Shown in pieces: positions 35,343-46,308 of a DNA stretch of 64,000 bases (position 1 is the first letter of the stretch; each line of letters begins with the position of its first letter). Source of the stretch: Vibrio tritonius (GTDB lineage: Bacteria; Pseudomonadota; Gammaproteobacteria; Enterobacterales; Vibrionaceae); assembly GCF_001547935.1 (NCBI RefSeq), contig NZ_AP014635.1, forward strand, positions 2,232,001 through 2,296,000. The letters are read 5' to 3'. The notes under the pieces were generated by a model, which was not told the origin of the DNA, made no database searches, and worked only from the letters and a program-made list of their open reading frames with translations. Both the position numbers and the translations under genes were made by a program.

Positions 35343-36134
35343 TTATTTCAAATGCGAACGAGCCACTTCAGCTGATGAACTGTTTGGATATTCATCAACA
35401 ACTTGCTGGTAATACTTCTTCGCTTGAGCGGCGTTATTGTTACGAGTCGCGATATCACCCAACTTCACAAGTGAGTCTGCTCGCTTGTTTGATTTAGGGA
35501 ATGAAATCACAGCAGCAAAACTCTTCGCTGCATCAACATCTTGTTTCTTAGCAAAGAACAATTGGCCTAACCAATAATGGCTGTTTGGTAAATAAACCGA
35601 TTGAGGAAAGTCTTTTTGGAATTGTTGGAACGCGGAAATCGCACCGGTGTAATCATGTTTCTTCAAGATGAGGTCAACAGCATCTTGGTAAGCGGTTTGT
35701 TCGTTAACGTTAGCTGAATACGTTCCACCTTTACTGGCATCGTTGCTTTCATCTTCGCTTTTAGGCGCTGAAGTTGATGATTTCATATTGCTACGAACAC
35801 GGTCGAGCTCTATAAACAGTTCGCGTTGACGCTGCACCATTTGTTGCATGTCGTAACTGTTTTTCTCGATTTGACCTCGTAAATTACGGATTTCTTGTGA
35901 CATTTCATCCAATTGCTGCTGCATGCGCAATTGGGTTCTATTACGGTTTTCTAATAGGCGCTCCAAACGCTGAACATCTGTTTCAGATGCAGGGCCTGAG
36001 CTTACAGACGCGGTGTTTGCACTTGTATTGGAACTATTTCCAATCTCGGATACTGGAGCTGGTGCAGCGAGCACTGAGCTCGCTGCACTTGCCAGTAACG
36101 AAAGCGTGACTACGCGCTTTAAGTTACTGAACAT
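35343..36134 (-). CDS. cpoB: Cell division coordinator CpoB (YbgF)
   Basis: A periplasmic protein of 263 residues: signal peptide (residues 1-24, ending VLAAP), a trimerising coiled coil (about 45-105, RMQQQLDEMSQEIRNLRGQI) and three TPR repeats (about 145-263: AVDLILKKHDYTGAISAF, PNSHYWLGQLFFA, DSLVKLGDIA). CpoB couples TolA action to peptidoglycan synthesis by PBP1B. The ATG at 36134 has GAGGA 8 nt upstream. It is the last gene of the tol-pal operon, 18 nt after pal. Confidence 0.93.
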   Translation of the reverse strand: MFSNLKRVVTLSLLASAASSVLAAPAPVSEIGNSSNTSANTASVSSGPASETDVQRLERLLENRNRTQLRMQQQLDEMSQEIRNLRGQIEKNSYDMQQMVQRQRELFIELDRVRSNMKSSTSAPKSEDESNDASKGGTYSANVNEQTAYQDAVDLILKKHDYTGAISAFQQFQKDFPQSVYLPNSHYWLGQLFFAKKQDVDAAKSFAAVISFPKSNKRADSLVKLGDIATRNNNAAQAKKYYQQVVDEYPNSSSAEVARSHLK

Positions 36135-36152
36135 GAGGTTCGTCCTCAATAA

Positions 36153-36704
36153 TTAGTAAACGAGAACCGCACGACGGTTTTTCGCGTACGCTTCTTCAGA
36201 TTGACCAAGAACTAGAGGTTTTTCTTCGCCGTAGCTAACAATTGAGATTTGTGCAGGTGCAACACCTAGTGCTTCTAGGTATTTTTCAACTGCTTTAGCA
36301 CGACGCTCACCAAGAGCGATGTTGTACTCTGGAGTACCACGTTCGTCAGTGTAACCTTCGATAGTCACTTTAAGGTTGCTGTTTTTGCTTAGGTATGAAG
36401 CGTGAGCAGCTAGCATATCTTCGTAATCGCTTGCGATTGTTGAGTTATCAAATGCAAAGTATACAGTTTGATTTTCACGAAGAGCTTGCTCTTTAGCTTC
36501 TTGCTCAGAAACTTGAGCACTGCTGTCATCCATAGGAGTAACAACTGTGTTGTCAGTCGTTGTTTCTGTTGCAGGAGTAGATTGCTGTTGGTTTGTTTCA
36601 GAAGAGCCAGATGCATTTGCTGCATCATCGCTTGAACTACATGCTGTCATTGCTAGAACTGGTAGCGCGATCAGTAGCCCTTTAAGAACTTTATTAAGTT
36701 GCAT
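36153..36704 (-). CDS. pal: Peptidoglycan-associated lipoprotein Pal
   Basis: A 183-residue outer-membrane lipoprotein: signal peptide and lipobox (VLAMTAC, Cys at about residue 22), a Ser/Thr/Gln-rich linker, then an OmpA-like peptidoglycan-binding domain ([30 protein letters not shown] with the diaminopimelate-contacting Asp/Arg). It anchors the outer membrane to the wall and interacts with TolB. The start is ATG 36704 with AAGGAAA upstream; longer in-frame starts add non-signal residues. Confidence 0.96.
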   Translation of the reverse strand: MQLNKVLKGLLIALPVLAMTACSSSDDAANASGSSETNQQQSTPATETTTDNTVVTPMDDSSAQVSEQEAKEQALRENQTVYFAFDNSTIASDYEDMLAAHASYLSKNSNLKVTIEGYTDERGTPEYNIALGERRAKAVEKYLEALGVAPAQISIVSYGEEKPLVLGQSEEAYAKNRRAVLVY

Positions 36705-36736
36705 CTTTATTTTCCTTACTATTGAAAAGTTTGTGC

Positions 36737-38095
36737 TTATAAAAACGGTGACCAAGCTGGAGCTCTTACGCGCCCATTTGTTGCTGGTAATCTCGCTTTA
36801 AATCTTCCATCTATTGAAACCATAGAAAGAACGTTAGTACCGTTATAAATCGAACTGTATATAACCATAGCACCATTAGGCGCGATACTTGGAGACTCAT
36901 CAAGCAAAGTCTTCGTCAGAATTTGCACAGCTCCTGTTTCCAAATCTTGTTTTGCTAAATTAAACCCTGAATTGCTTTGGTTAACCATTACAAGATAACG
37001 TCCATCTGGGGTGATTTGGCCCCCCAAATTTTGATTACCTTGCCAAGTCAGGCGTTTAGTTGAACCATCATTTAAATTTACTTGATAAATCTGTGGTTTA
37101 CCACCCCGATCCGAAGTAAAAATCAGTGATTTGCCATCCGGTAACCAAAATGGTTCGGTGTTGTTTGCACGGTCGTGAGTGATCTGCGTCAACTTACGAG
37201 TTTGCAGGTCAAGTATATACAGTTGTAGCGAACCTGTTTTAGACAAGACTAACGCTAACTTCTTACCATCAGGCGAAAATTCAGGCGCGCCATTATGGCG
37301 TGGGTATGATGTCAGTTTTTCTCGCTTACCCGTGTAAATATTCATCATGTAAATTTCAGCTCGGCCATTTTGGAAACTAACATAAGCCAGTTCCTTTCCG
37401 TCTGGTGACCACGATGGTGACATTAATGGCTGTTTAGAACGAAGAACTAATCTTTCGTTATAGCCATCATAGTCAGCAACACGTAGCTGATACGGATAGG
37501 CTTCTTTGTCATTCACAACAACATACGCTATCCGTGTAAGGAAAGCGCCTTTTTCACCCGTGAGCTTTTCATACACCAAATCTGAAATGCGGTGAGCATA
37601 TTCACGCATGCGTTGTCCTGGCACAGTGGCAATTTTGCTAAATAGAATATGATCTTTTGACATAATCAATTGACCATCAGAACTTAGCCCTTTGCTTTGA
37701 CCATTTGTTAGCTGACCACGTACCACATCAATGAGTTTGTACTTAATAACATAATCGCCCTTCGCATCTTGCGCGATGGTTCCTGTTAATAATGAATCAA
37801 CCCCGAGCTTCGTCCAAGCTTCAAAATTAATGTCATCATCATTATATGGCGTCTGTGGCATTTTACTGGTTGGAACGGGACTAAATTTACCACTGCGCAT
37901 CAAATCCGAAGCCACTACCGCCGAGACGTCTTGAGGAAGTTTTGATTTCCCTTCCCACTTAAAAGGAACAATGGCAATAGGCCGTGCCGCGTTGATACCA
38001 TCTGTAATAACGAGATCCAAGGCCGCATTGGCCATGTGTAAACTGCTTAGCACTAAGCATAAGCATCCTAGAAGTAATCGCTTAAACACAAGCAT
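36737..38095 (-). CDS. tolB: Tol-Pal system protein TolB
   Basis: A periplasmic beta-propeller of about 450 residues: signal peptide (about 1-25, HMANA), N-terminal alpha/beta domain ([20 protein letters not shown]), then repeated propeller blades ([49 protein letters not shown]). It links Pal and TolA during outer-membrane constriction. The start is either ATG 38095 or GTG 38089; the AAGGA is only 2 nt from the ATG but 7-8 nt from the GTG, so GTG may be the real start. Confidence 0.94.
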   Translation of the reverse strand: MLVFKRLLLGCLCLVLSSLHMANAALDLVITDGINAARPIAIVPFKWEGKSKLPQDVSAVVASDLMRSGKFSPVPTSKMPQTPYNDDDINFEAWTKLGVDSLLTGTIAQDAKGDYVIKYKLIDVVRGQLTNGQSKGLSSDGQLIMSKDHILFSKIATVPGQRMREYAHRISDLVYEKLTGEKGAFLTRIAYVVVNDKEAYPYQLRVADYDGYNERLVLRSKQPLMSPSWSPDGKELAYVSFQNGRAEIYMMNIYTGKREKLTSYPRHNGAPEFSPDGKKLALVLSKTGSLQLYILDLQTRKLTQITHDRANNTEPFWLPDGKSLIFTSDRGGKPQIYQVNLNDGSTKRLTWQGNQNLGGQITPDGRYLVMVNQSNSGFNLAKQDLETGAVQILTKTLLDESPSIAPNGAMVIYSSIYNGTNVLSMVSIDGRFKARLPATNGRVRAPAWSPFL

Positions 38096-38102
38096 TTCCT
38101 TT

Positions 38103-39128
38103 TTACTCTGGTGCAACGGTTAAGTTGATATTTTTTAATGTTTCGACGACTGCTGGATCTTTAGGCAAAGGGAAAGTACCCACTTGAGCGACCGCAGAGC
38201 GCGTTGCGCTACACAATCTCGAATCTCCGCCTTTAACACTTAAACTTCCTACGATAGCATCAGTGCCCGTCGGTATTAGCTTTAAGTTAACTATGCATTC
38301 TTTACCACGATAGCTATCTTCAATAATCAATTTTGCTTTAATCCTTTGCTGGTAAATTAATCCCCAACGTTGGGCTTCACTGGCTACGTACTTTGCCTGA
38401 GCGGACTGGTTTTCAGAAGACTCCGTTTCAAGGCCTTTAAAAATATCATCGAGTGCTTTTTGCTGCTGCTCTTTCTGCTGCTGCAACTTTCTTAAGCGTT
38501 CTTTTTCAGCAGCGGCTTTTTTGGCAGCTTCTTGCGCCGCTTTTTCACGTGCAATACGTTGCTGCTCAGCTTTCGCGGCCGCTTCTTTTTCTTTACGCGC
38601 TTTCTCTGCTGCTGCTTTAGCTGCCTTTTCTTGCGCTATACGCTGTTGCTCTGCTTTTGCCGCTGCAGCTTCTCTTTCCTTTCGTTGCGCTTCTGCTTTT
38701 GCTGCTAGGGCTTTTTCTTTACGCGCTTTTTCGGCAGCCGCAGCTTGCTCTTGCTCGCGCTGCTTACGCAATTTTTCCGCTTCTCGCGCCGCTTTAGCTT
38801 CTTGAACTTGCTGCTCTTTCAGCTTACGGATGCGTTCCTCTTCTGCGCGACGATTAGCTTCAAGCTGTTCACTCTCTCGACGCATCTTATCCAAGCGTTG
38901 TTGCTCTTTTTGTGCTGCAGCTTGACGCTGCTCACGAATTTGCTGTGCTTGCTTCTTAATTACCTGAGGGTCGATGACCACCGCTTCCACCATATTTCCG
39001 CTTGGCTTCGGCTTCTCCATCGAAAAGTCAGCCCCCCAAATCAACGCAGCAATTAACAATAAGTGCAATGCGAAAGATATCAGCAGAGGCTTCTTATAAT
39101 AACTCTTGTTCTGTCTCTTTGTTTTCAT
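38103..39128 (-). CDS. tolA: Tol-Pal system protein TolA
   Basis: A 341-residue inner-membrane anchored protein: one N-terminal membrane helix (residues 14-32, [19 protein letters not shown]), a very long Ala/Lys/Glu/Gln-rich helical domain (about 55-225) and a compact C-terminal domain (about 240-341) with the conserved pair of cysteines in KECIVNLKL and [11 protein letters not shown]. It spans the periplasm and couples TolQR proton-motive energy to TolB/Pal. It is also an entry point for filamentous phages and colicins. It overlaps nothing; 14 nt separate it from tolR. Confidence 0.95.
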   Translation of the reverse strand: MKTKRQNKSYYKKPLLISFALHLLLIAALIWGADFSMEKPKPSGNMVEAVVIDPQVIKKQAQQIREQRQAAAQKEQQRLDKMRRESEQLEANRRAEEERIRKLKEQQVQEAKAAREAEKLRKQREQEQAAAAEKARKEKALAAKAEAQRKEREAAAAKAEQQRIAQEKAAKAAAEKARKEKEAAAKAEQQRIAREKAAQEAAKKAAAEKERLRKLQQQKEQQQKALDDIFKGLETESSENQSAQAKYVASEAQRWGLIYQQRIKAKLIIEDSYRGKECIVNLKLIPTGTDAIVGSLSVKGGDSRLCSATRSAVAQVGTFPLPKDPAVVETLKNINLTVAPE

Positions 39129-39142
39129 GAACAGTACTAAGC

Positions 39143-39583
39143 CTAGTCCTTGATATCTGTTAACAAACCAACTTTGGGAATGCCCGCTTTACTTAACTCA
39201 TCTAACACCATAACAATATTGGCGTAAGGCGTTGCCTTATCACCACCCACTGCAACTGGGGTTTCTGGGTTAATTTGACGCTCGGCTTTAATCCTCACGA
39301 TGGCATCAGACAAAGAAACGCCACGTTGCATTTCTTCATCATTCACGCTAATTCCTAATTGTCCTTCTTTATTGATCTCGACAATAATAAAACTCGAACT
39401 ATCACCAGCTAATTCAGAAGCCGGTTTCGCTGTCGTTGTTTTTGGCAAATCGACATCAACACCTTGAGTCACAAAAGGTGATGTCACCATGAAGATGATC
39501 AACAGAACCAACATAACATCGATATAGGGAACGACGTTGATTTCAGCTGTCATCTTCCGTTTTTTCGGTTGATAACCCGCCAT
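39143..39583 (-). CDS. tolR: Tol-Pal system protein TolR
   Basis: A 146-residue ExbD/TolR-family protein: one N-terminal membrane helix with the proton-carrying Asp (NVVPYIDVMLVLLIIFMVTS, Asp at about residue 23) and a periplasmic domain (VAVGGDKATPYANIVMVLDE). It forms the stator/rotor complex with TolQ. It is 3 nt downstream of tolQ. Confidence 0.95.
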   Translation of the reverse strand: MAGYQPKKRKMTAEINVVPYIDVMLVLLIIFMVTSPFVTQGVDVDLPKTTTAKPASELAGDSSSFIIVEINKEGQLGISVNDEEMQRGVSLSDAIVRIKAERQINPETPVAVGGDKATPYANIVMVLDELSKAGIPKVGLLTDIKD

Positions 39584-39586
39584 AAC

Positions 39587-40270
39587 CTATTCCTTTCCCG
39601 CCATCGCTTGACGATGCAAAATGTTGTGAAACTCTTCGGAAAACGTTGCGTAGTTATGCTCGAGCTTACTTACTTTATTACTTAAACGGTTGTAAGCGAT
39701 AACAGCTGGAATCGCTGCAAACAGTCCCATCGCCGTCGCAATAAGTGCCTCGGCAATACCAGGTGCCACCATAGCTAAGGTGGCTTGTTTCACCTGTCCT
39801 AATGCAATAAAGGCGTGCATTATCCCCCACACGGTACCAAATAGACCGATGTATGGGCTGATAGAACCGACTGTAGCCAAGAATGGTAGATTGGTCTCTA
39901 GCTCTTCGACTTCACGACCAACCGCGACGCGCATAGAGCGACCCGTACCTTCCATCACATAATCAGGGGATGCTGAGTTGGTTTTATGTAGGCGAGCAAA
40001 TTCAGTAAAACCGCAATAGAAAATTTCTTCTGTTCCGGCAAGATCGTCTTTGCGTTTTTTTGAATCTTGATACAGGGCAGATAGGTCACTACCCGACCAA
40101 AATTTATCTTCGAATTCATCAGCACTCTTTTGTGCTTTAGAGAGAGCTTTACTGCGTTGCAAAATCATTGTCCATGAGACAACAGACATGCCTAGCAGTA
40201 ACAGCATAACCAATTTAACAAGGAAACTGGCTTGTAGAAACAGATCAAGAATTGAAATATCAGCACTCAC
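39587..40270 (-). CDS. tolQ: Tol-Pal system protein TolQ
   Basis: A 227-residue inner-membrane protein with three membrane helices and the ExbB/TolQ signature ([43 protein letters not shown]). With TolR it makes the proton channel that energises TolA. The start overlaps the end of ybgC by 11 nt. Confidence 0.96.
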   Translation of the reverse strand: MSADISILDLFLQASFLVKLVMLLLLGMSVVSWTMILQRSKALSKAQKSADEFEDKFWSGSDLSALYQDSKKRKDDLAGTEEIFYCGFTEFARLHKTNSASPDYVMEGTGRSMRVAVGREVEELETNLPFLATVGSISPYIGLFGTVWGIMHAFIALGQVKQATLAMVAPGIAEALIATAMGLFAAIPAVIAYNRLSNKVSKLEHNYATFSEEFHNILHRQAMAGKE

Positions 40271-40667
40271 TGGGGGTTAACTCCACACTTAATGACTGAG
40301 GCATCGCAATGGGCCTCATGTTCTGATTGTTGATACATGCTACCTTAACTATTGCTTTACACAATAGGTCGCCTTCAGGATTAACCAGCTCTTGACAGAA
40401 TGTTAGGGAAGCCTTTTTAAGTTGAGAAACACTCGTGTTTACCGTCAGCTTATCGTCAAGACGAGCCCCTTTCAAAAAATCGATGTCTATATGTCGGACA
40501 ACAAACCCGATATGTTGTTCCAGCAGAACTTGCTGATTGAGACCGATGCTGCGTAACATCTCAGTCCGAGCACGTTCAAAAAATTTGAGGTAATTGGCGT
40601 GATAAACCACTCCGCCAGCATCTGTGTCTTCATAGTACACAGTTACAGGCCATTCGAAAGTTTCCAT
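40260..40667 (-). CDS. ybgC: Acyl-CoA thioesterase YbgC, first gene of the tol-pal operon
   Basis: A 135-residue hotdog-fold thioesterase. The signature [26 protein letters not shown], with the catalytic Asp in the DTDAGG motif, defines the YbgC/4-hydroxybenzoyl-CoA group. It hydrolyses short acyl-CoA thioesters; in E. coli it associates with phospholipid synthesis enzymes. The start is taken as ATG 40667; an upstream in-frame TTG (40688) would add seven residues. Neither has a strong RBS. Confidence 0.92.
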   Translation of the reverse strand: METFEWPVTVYYEDTDAGGVVYHANYLKFFERARTEMLRSIGLNQQVLLEQHIGFVVRHIDIDFLKGARLDDKLTVNTSVSQLKKASLTFCQELVNPEGDLLCKAIVKVACINNQNMRPIAMPQSLSVELTPSEC

Positions 40668-40771
40668 AGTTTTGGCACGTTCTGTCAAAAAGTTAATACA
40701 ACTGACTGATTACTATAACGCAACTTGTTGTGTTGAGTACAAGACTATGGGGTGATTTCACAAATAACTGA

Positions 40772-40808
40772 TAAAAAATTAGCGCTGCCTCAACAAGACA
40801 GCGCTAAC
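40772..40808 (-). terminator. Terminator of the cyd operon
   Basis: TTAGCGCTG / CAGCGCTAA stem with an 11-nt loop, followed on the minus strand by a T-run, about 50 nt after ybgE. The tol-pal operon should therefore have its own promoter at about 40690-40770. Confidence 0.88.
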
Positions 40809-40856
40809 TTGATTAATTCATCAACACACTATGACGCTATTATGACAAGTTGCAAC

Positions 40857-41165
40857 CTATGCAACGAGGCGTAATGCCGTCAAATAGAGCAAGATGAGCA
40901 GCGAAAAATAGGGACTGAATAGAATTTGCCAAAACCAATGGCGTGGCTTAAAACCAACCCCATAAATCATGCTGGAACAGATTGCCCAAATCATCAGCGG
41001 TGCAATGACAGGATTAAACCCACCAATCGACTCCGCATATAACTTGGGATCCCACATCATCATGGCAACATGATAGAAGCCAAGAATCATGGATAAGGCT
41101 CTAAGCAGAGCCTTATCAAGTGGAGCATGAATTTTGGAAACCTGTTCGGACCAACTATTATTCAC
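40857..41165 (-). CDS. ybgE: Cyd operon protein YbgE
   Basis: A 102-residue membrane protein with three hydrophobic segments (ALSMILGFYHVAMMMW, VIAPLMIWAICSSMIYGVGF, LFSPYFSLLILLYLTALRLV), matching YbgE of cyd operons. The function is not established. GTG start 41165 overlaps the cydX stop, implying translational coupling. Confidence 0.85.
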   Translation of the reverse strand: MNNSWSEQVSKIHAPLDKALLRALSMILGFYHVAMMMWDPKLYAESIGGFNPVIAPLMIWAICSSMIYGVGFKPRHWFWQILFSPYFSLLILLYLTALRLVA

Positions 41166-41265
41166 TATCTTTGTCCATCATCTCTCTGTGCTCTAGCCAA
41201 AGAGCATTGATAATACCGAATGAACAAGCCAGTAGTAGGCCTAGGATCCAAGCGAAATACCACAT
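41158..41265 (-). CDS. cydX: Cytochrome bd-I small subunit CydX (YbgT)
   Basis: A 35-residue single-helix protein, MWYFAWILGLLLACSFGIIN followed by ALWLEHREMMDKDSE. The MWYFxWILG...FGI start and the Glu in LEH are invariant features of CydX, which stabilises the cytochrome bd oxidase and its haem site. It lies 12 nt downstream of cydB, with GGAGC before its ATG. Confidence 0.95.
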   Translation of the reverse strand: MWYFAWILGLLLACSFGIINALWLEHREMMDKDSE

Positions 41266-41277
41266 AGTTTCAGCTCC

Positions 41278-42414
41278 TTAGTAAGTAGAATTGTTTTTGT
41301 CTTCAACAAATTCTTTGTTAACACGACCGTACATTTTGTAGTAACAGAATGCAGTGTAAGCCAGGATGATTGGTACGAATACCGCAGCAACACCTGTCAT
41401 CAGTTTCAGAGTCAACTCACTTGATGTTGCATCCCACATGGTCAAGCTCACGTTTGGATTCAAGCTTGAAGGCATGATGAATGGGAACATTGCAAAACCA
41501 GCAGTAAAGATGATACCAGCAATACCAAGGCTAGAAGTCACGAATGCTAATGCGCCTTTTTCAACGCGAGAAAGCAGCGCTGCAAGTAATGGCATTACCA
41601 CACCAAGAATTGGTGCAATCCACATTGCTGGGTACACTTCAAAATTGTGTAACCAACCACCAGCTTGACGGATAACTTCTTTGTTTAGTGGGTTTGATGC
41701 AGCATTAGCATCAATGTTGCTTGCTACTAGGAAACCATCGATATGTTGGATCCAAAAACCACCAATCACAAATAGAACTGCGGTAAGCACGCCCATTAAT
41801 TGGGTAACGGTACGAGCACGCGCATGAACTGCTGCGTCAGTTTTCATTTGTAGCCAGCTTGAACCTTGCATTAGGAACATAAATACCGATACAAGGCCAC
41901 ACAAGATACCAAATGGGTTTAGTAGACCAAAGAATGAACCATGGTAAGTCACCATTAGGAATTCATTGATGTCTAGTGGAACACCTTGAAGTAGGTTACC
42001 AAACGCAACACCGATGATAAGTGGTGGAACAAAACCAGAGATCGAAATGCCGATATCTAATGCGTTACGCCATTTGTCGTCATCGATTTTTGCACGGTAT
42101 TCCAAACATAGTGGACGTAGCCATAGGCCAGCCAATACGAGAATCATACCTAGGTAAAAACCAGAGAATGATGCAGCGTAAACCATTGGCCATGCAGCAA
42201 ATAGTGCACCACCAGCAGTGATAAGCCAAACTTGGTTACCATCCCAGTGAGGAGCAATGGTATTAATCATTACACGACGTTCTGAGTCACCTTTACCAAT
42301 AAATGGAACTAGTGCACCCACGCCCATATCGAAACCATCGGCGACTGAGAAACCAACAAACAGCACACCAATTAGAATCCACCAAATAAATCGTAGGACT
42401 TCGTAATCAAACAT
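41278..42414 (-). CDS. cydB: Cytochrome bd ubiquinol oxidase subunit II CydB
   Basis: A 378-residue polytopic membrane subunit with CydB landmarks FDYEVLRFIWWILIGVLFVGF at the N-terminus (Trp/Asp-rich ADGFDMGVGAL) and NTIAPHWDGNQVWL. It pairs with CydA in the high-affinity terminal oxidase that reduces O2 to water with quinol and is favoured at low oxygen. It is 16 nt downstream of cydA, in operon cydA-cydB-cydX-ybgE. Confidence 0.97.
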   Translation of the reverse strand: MFDYEVLRFIWWILIGVLFVGFSVADGFDMGVGALVPFIGKGDSERRVMINTIAPHWDGNQVWLITAGGALFAAWPMVYAASFSGFYLGMILVLAGLWLRPLCLEYRAKIDDDKWRNALDIGISISGFVPPLIIGVAFGNLLQGVPLDINEFLMVTYHGSFFGLLNPFGILCGLVSVFMFLMQGSSWLQMKTDAAVHARARTVTQLMGVLTAVLFVIGGFWIQHIDGFLVASNIDANAASNPLNKEVIRQAGGWLHNFEVYPAMWIAPILGVVMPLLAALLSRVEKGALAFVTSSLGIAGIIFTAGFAMFPFIMPSSLNPNVSLTMWDATSSELTLKLMTGVAAVFVPIILAYTAFCYYKMYGRVNKEFVEDKNNSTY

Positions 42415-42430
42415 TATTGAGTCTCCTTGC

Positions 42431-44017
42431 TTAAGCTTCTACTTGGCGGCTAACTTTGTCTTCAACAGAGTTACCGTTTTGCTCGAAATGGTAGCGGCCT
42501 GTTTTCAAGCTACTTGGACCCTTACGAGAGAATTTAACCATTAGGTACACTTCAGCAATTAAGAAGATAGTGTAGAGCGCTAAAACAGCAATTAGAGAAG
42601 TGATCAATTCACCCATACTCAATGCAGAGCTAGCGACTGTTGTTGGTAGAATTTCACCAACAGCCCAAGGCTGACGACCATATTCAGCAACAAACCAACC
42701 TGTCTCTACAGCAATCCAAGGTAATGGGATTGAGAATAGAGCTGCTTTTAGCAGAAGTGGATGTTGTTGGATTTTGTTACGGCACGTTTGAATAAATGCA
42801 GCACCGAATACCAATAGCATGATAACGCCACAAGCGACCATGATACGGAACGAGTAGAACAAAGGCCAAACTTCAGGGATAGAGTCATCCGCTGCTTGTT
42901 GGATTTGATCTTCAGTCGCATCAGTTACGTTGTCTGTATAGCGTTTAAGCAATAGACCATAGCCCAAGTCTTTCTTCGCTTCTTCAAAGTTTGCTTTATC
43001 TTCAGGTGTTTGAGTTCCTGAACGCAGTTTTTCAAGCAAAGAGTATGCGTAGATACCATTACGAATACGCTCAACGTGCTGTTCACGTAAATCACGTAGA
43101 CCTGGAACTTGTTGATCAAGAGAACGAGTTGCAATGATACCTAATGCCCAAGGAATTTGGATTGAGTATTTGGTTTCTTGCTCTTCATTACTTGGTAGAC
43201 CGATCAGTGTCCATGCTGCTGGAGCTGGTTGGGTTTCCCACTCACCTTCAATTGCAGCCAATTTCACTTTTTGCACATCACCCATTTCGTAGCCAGATTC
43301 GTCACCTAGTACGATAACAGACAGCACAGCTGCCATACCGAAAGAAGCAGCAACAGCGAATGAACGACGAGCAAAGCCTAAATCGCGGCCTTTTAGCAGG
43401 TAGTATGAGCTCACACCTAGAATGAACATTGCACCAGTACAGTAACCAGCAGCTACAGTGTGAACAAATTTCACCTGAGCAACAGGGTTAAGAACAACGT
43501 CTGCAAAGCTCACCATTTCCATACGCATGCTTTCAAAGTTGAATTCAGCACCCACTGGGTTTTGCATCCAGCCGTTTGCTACAAGAATCCAAAGCGCAGA
43601 GAAGTTTGAACCGATTGCGGTCAACCAAGTCGCTACTAAGTGTTGACGTTTAGATAGGCGATCCCACCCGAAGAAGAATAGACCCACAAAGGTAGATTCA
43701 AGGAAGAAGGCAACTAATGCTTCAATCGCAAGTGGGGCACCGAAAATATCACCTACATAGTGAGAGTAATAAGACCAGTTTGTACCAAATTGGAATTCCA
43801 TGGTGAGACCAGTAGAAACACCTAGGGCAAAGTTGATACCAAACAGTTTACCCCAGAACTTAGTCATGTCCTTGTAAACTTGTTTGTCGGTCATTACGTA
43901 AAGAGACTCCATGATGGCAAGCAAGAAAGTCATGCCTAGAGTCAGAGGTACGAATAAGAAGTGATACATCGCTGTTAATGCAAACTGCAATCGCGACAGA
44001 TCAACTACGTCAATCAT
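42431..44017 (-). CDS. cydA: Cytochrome bd ubiquinol oxidase subunit I CydA
   Basis: A 528-residue haem-carrying subunit: N-terminal [22 protein letters not shown] contains the His ligand of haem b595/d, GDESGYEMG and the Q-loop region lie in the middle, and [13 protein letters not shown] is the classic CydA motif near the C-terminus. It oxidises quinol. ATG 44017 has a perfect AAGGAG 5 nt upstream; an in-frame upstream start adds 13 residues without an RBS. Two FNR-type boxes upstream fit oxygen control. Confidence 0.97.
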   Translation of the reverse strand: MIDVVDLSRLQFALTAMYHFLFVPLTLGMTFLLAIMESLYVMTDKQVYKDMTKFWGKLFGINFALGVSTGLTMEFQFGTNWSYYSHYVGDIFGAPLAIEALVAFFLESTFVGLFFFGWDRLSKRQHLVATWLTAIGSNFSALWILVANGWMQNPVGAEFNFESMRMEMVSFADVVLNPVAQVKFVHTVAAGYCTGAMFILGVSSYYLLKGRDLGFARRSFAVAASFGMAAVLSVIVLGDESGYEMGDVQKVKLAAIEGEWETQPAPAAWTLIGLPSNEEQETKYSIQIPWALGIIATRSLDQQVPGLRDLREQHVERIRNGIYAYSLLEKLRSGTQTPEDKANFEEAKKDLGYGLLLKRYTDNVTDATEDQIQQAADDSIPEVWPLFYSFRIMVACGVIMLLVFGAAFIQTCRNKIQQHPLLLKAALFSIPLPWIAVETGWFVAEYGRQPWAVGEILPTTVASSALSMGELITSLIAVLALYTIFLIAEVYLMVKFSRKGPSSLKTGRYHFEQNGNSVEDKVSRQVEA

Positions 44018-44230
44018 AGTAACTCCTTTGTGTCGGCTGAAAGACACGTTGAGCACTGTTACTCATTTTCACTTAGTTACACAAAATGTAGGGTTGTTAT
44101 AAAAAAGTGATTTTTGTTGTAATCATGTGCCGTTGTGGTTAGTTAATTGTTAAGCGCTAGCTAATATAGCTGCGACTAATACTACTGCCAAAAGTCTTTT
44201 GTTTCAAAAGGTTTATAGGAGGATTCCGCT
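44018..44230 (-). promoter_or_regulatory. cydA leader and promoter region
   Basis: AT-rich, with GTTAATTGTTAA (44142-44153) resembling an ArcA recognition sequence. No gene. Confidence 0.4.
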
Positions 44231-44244
44231 TTGATTCAAATCAA
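44231..44244 (-). promoter_or_regulatory. FNR box upstream of cydA
   Basis: TTGATTCAAATCAA matches the FNR consensus TTGAT-N4-ATCAA perfectly. Confidence 0.75.
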
Positions 44245-44280
44245 GTTTCGACGCGCAAAACTGAGCAAGAAAACAACAAA

Positions 44281-44294
44281 ATGATTCAAATCAA
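44281..44294 (-). promoter_or_regulatory. Second FNR-like box upstream of cydA
   Basis: ATGATTCAAATCAA, one mismatch from consensus, exactly 50 bp from the first box and with the same central TCAA. Confidence 0.65.
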
Positions 44295-44475
44295 TAAAAT
44301 TACAGTTTTATTGTTACCGAGACGTAAATTCTAGAAAAAAGAGAGGAAGAGAAAGAACAAATAGTTAACAAGAGCACCATTCTTGCTAACTATTCACTAA
44401 GAAATGGATTTTTCTTTTTGTGATAAAAGTCACACCAAAATGTCAAATATAAACAGATGCTAATTTTTGTAACCT

Positions 44476-45480
44476 TTAACGATCAAGTCCGAAATGCAAA
44501 TAAGCTCGATCAGTCGCTATTCTACCCCGTGGCGTGCGCTGAAGGTAGCCCTGTTGAATAAGAAATGGCTCTAACACATCTTCAATAGTGTCTTTTTCTT
44601 CGCCAATTGCCGCCGCTAAGTTATCAAGCCCCACAGGACCACCAGAAAACTTCTCCATAATTGCTAATAGTAACTTACGATCCATGTAATCGAAGCCTTG
44701 GTGATCAACATCAAGCATGTTTAACGCTTTATCTGCAATGTCGGCACAGATATGACCATTCCCTTTTACTTCTGCGTAATCGCGTACACGCCTTAACAAA
44801 CGGTTAGCAATACGTGGTGTACCACGAGCACGTCTAGCGACTTCTAATGCGCCTTCACTGTCCATAGAGAGCCCAAGGCAAGTAGCACTGCGTTGTACAA
44901 TATGTTGTAAGTCGGCAACATTGTAATATTCAAGGCGTTGAACAATACCAAAACGGTCACGTAACGGGGATGTTAACGACCCCGCTCGTGTCGTCGCCCC
45001 GATCAGGGTAAATGGCGGTAAATCAATTTTTATCGAGCGTGCAGCAGGGCCTTCACCAATCATGATATCGAGTTGATAATCTTCCATCGCTGGATAGAGC
45101 ACCTCTTCTACTACAGGGCTTAGGCGGTGAATTTCATCGATAAACAACACGTCATTTTCTTCGAGGTTAGTAAGCAAAGCCGCTAAATCACCCGCTTTCT
45201 CTAGCACAGGGCCAGAGGTGGTACGAATGTTTACTTCCATCTCATTCGCAACAATGTTAGCTAAGGTTGTTTTACCTAGGCCTGGGGGACCAAAAATCAG
45301 TAAGTGATCTAACGCTTCACTGCGCTTTTGTGCTGCTTGGATAAAAATTTCCATCTGATCACGGACATGATCTTGCCCCCGATAGTCGCACAGTTTTTTG
45401 GGTCGTATTGCACGGTCAATCGCTTCTTCCTCTCTAAAGGAAGGGTTTTCAGGTGCAATGAGACGGTCGGCTTCTATCAT
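44476..45480 (-). CDS. ruvB: Holliday junction branch migration ATPase RuvB
   Basis: A 334-residue AAA+ motor: Walker [10 protein letters not shown], Walker [11 protein letters not shown], sensor 1 [19 protein letters not shown], sensor 2 RTPRGR near the C-terminus. It forms hexamers that pump DNA through RuvA-bound Holliday junctions. The start is ATG 45480 (MIEADRLI), with AGGA about 9 nt upstream; longer in-frame starts do not match the family. It is the last gene of ruvC-ruvA-ruvB. Confidence 0.96.
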   Translation of the reverse strand: MIEADRLIAPENPSFREEEAIDRAIRPKKLCDYRGQDHVRDQMEIFIQAAQKRSEALDHLLIFGPPGLGKTTLANIVANEMEVNIRTTSGPVLEKAGDLAALLTNLEENDVLFIDEIHRLSPVVEEVLYPAMEDYQLDIMIGEGPAARSIKIDLPPFTLIGATTRAGSLTSPLRDRFGIVQRLEYYNVADLQHIVQRSATCLGLSMDSEGALEVARRARGTPRIANRLLRRVRDYAEVKGNGHICADIADKALNMLDVDHQGFDYMDRKLLLAIMEKFSGGPVGLDNLAAAIGEEKDTIEDVLEPFLIQQGYLQRTPRGRIATDRAYLHFGLDR

Positions 45481-45610
45481 GAATGAGGTTCCTACTAACT
45501 TTTCTTTTAATGACGGCTTTGCCACTTCAAATAACAAGGTGGCCAAGGTCAAAGTGCTACAACATGGTTAACGACGCTAACGTTCGTCAACAACACTATT
45601 GAACGGTTAA

Positions 45611-46225
45611 CTACACCATCGATTTTAGTGCGTCACGAATTAATTGCTCGCTGCTCATGCCTGGTTTAGTAATTTGAGACACAACCTTAGAGGCCTGAGC
45701 CGGCTTGTAGCCCAATGCGAGCAGAGCACTAATGGCTTCCTCTTCCGCACTTTGTTCCGCAGTTGTTAAATTATCAATCGGCGCAGCATCGGTCGCTGGA
45801 GTAAAGAGATCTCCCGCGCCCCACCCTTTCAAACGATCTTTCATTTCGACAACCAAACGTTCTGCGGTTTTTTTACCCACGCCTGGAAGCTTCACCAAGG
45901 TCGAGATATCTTCTTTTTCAACACACGAAACAAATTGAGTTGCTGTCATACCAGATAAGATACCCAGCCCCATTTTTGGCCCTACACCGTTTGCTTTTAT
46001 CACTTCACGGAAAAGGGCTCGTTCTTTCACTGTATTGAAGCCGTATAATAGCTGTGCATCTTCACGGACAACAAAGTGAGTATAGATAATCGCTTCTTCA
46101 CCAACATTTGGCAGTTCGTAAAAGCAGCTCATTGGCATTTGTATTTCGTAGCCAACACCACCCACTTCAATTAACAATTCTGGTGGCTGTTTTTCTATCA
46201 ATATTCCGCGAAGACGTCCAATCAC
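45611..46225 (-). CDS. ruvA: Holliday junction-binding protein RuvA
   Basis: A 204-residue protein: OB fold at the N-terminus ([20 protein letters not shown]), two helix-hairpin-helix motifs ([30 protein letters not shown]) and the RuvB-binding C-terminal domain ([18 protein letters not shown]). It binds four-way junctions as a tetramer. The start is a GTG with AAGGA 7 nt upstream, common for ruvA. Confidence 0.95.
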   Translation of the reverse strand: MIGRLRGILIEKQPPELLIEVGGVGYEIQMPMSCFYELPNVGEEAIIYTHFVVREDAQLLYGFNTVKERALFREVIKANGVGPKMGLGILSGMTATQFVSCVEKEDISTLVKLPGVGKKTAERLVVEMKDRLKGWGAGDLFTPATDAAPIDNLTTAEQSAEEEAISALLALGYKPAQASKVVSQITKPGMSSEQLIRDALKSMV

Positions 46226-46308
46226 GGTAGTATCCTTATGAAGACTTAATATGGAAAAGATGATAATCAATAACTGGATGGATAGCCAGTAAAAGATAGA
46301 TGAAACCG

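Noticed and set aside
38521..38805. Ala/Phe/Ser-rich frame antisense to tolA
   Set aside because: Mirror of the repetitive Ala/Lys/Glu helical domain of TolA; no independent evidence.
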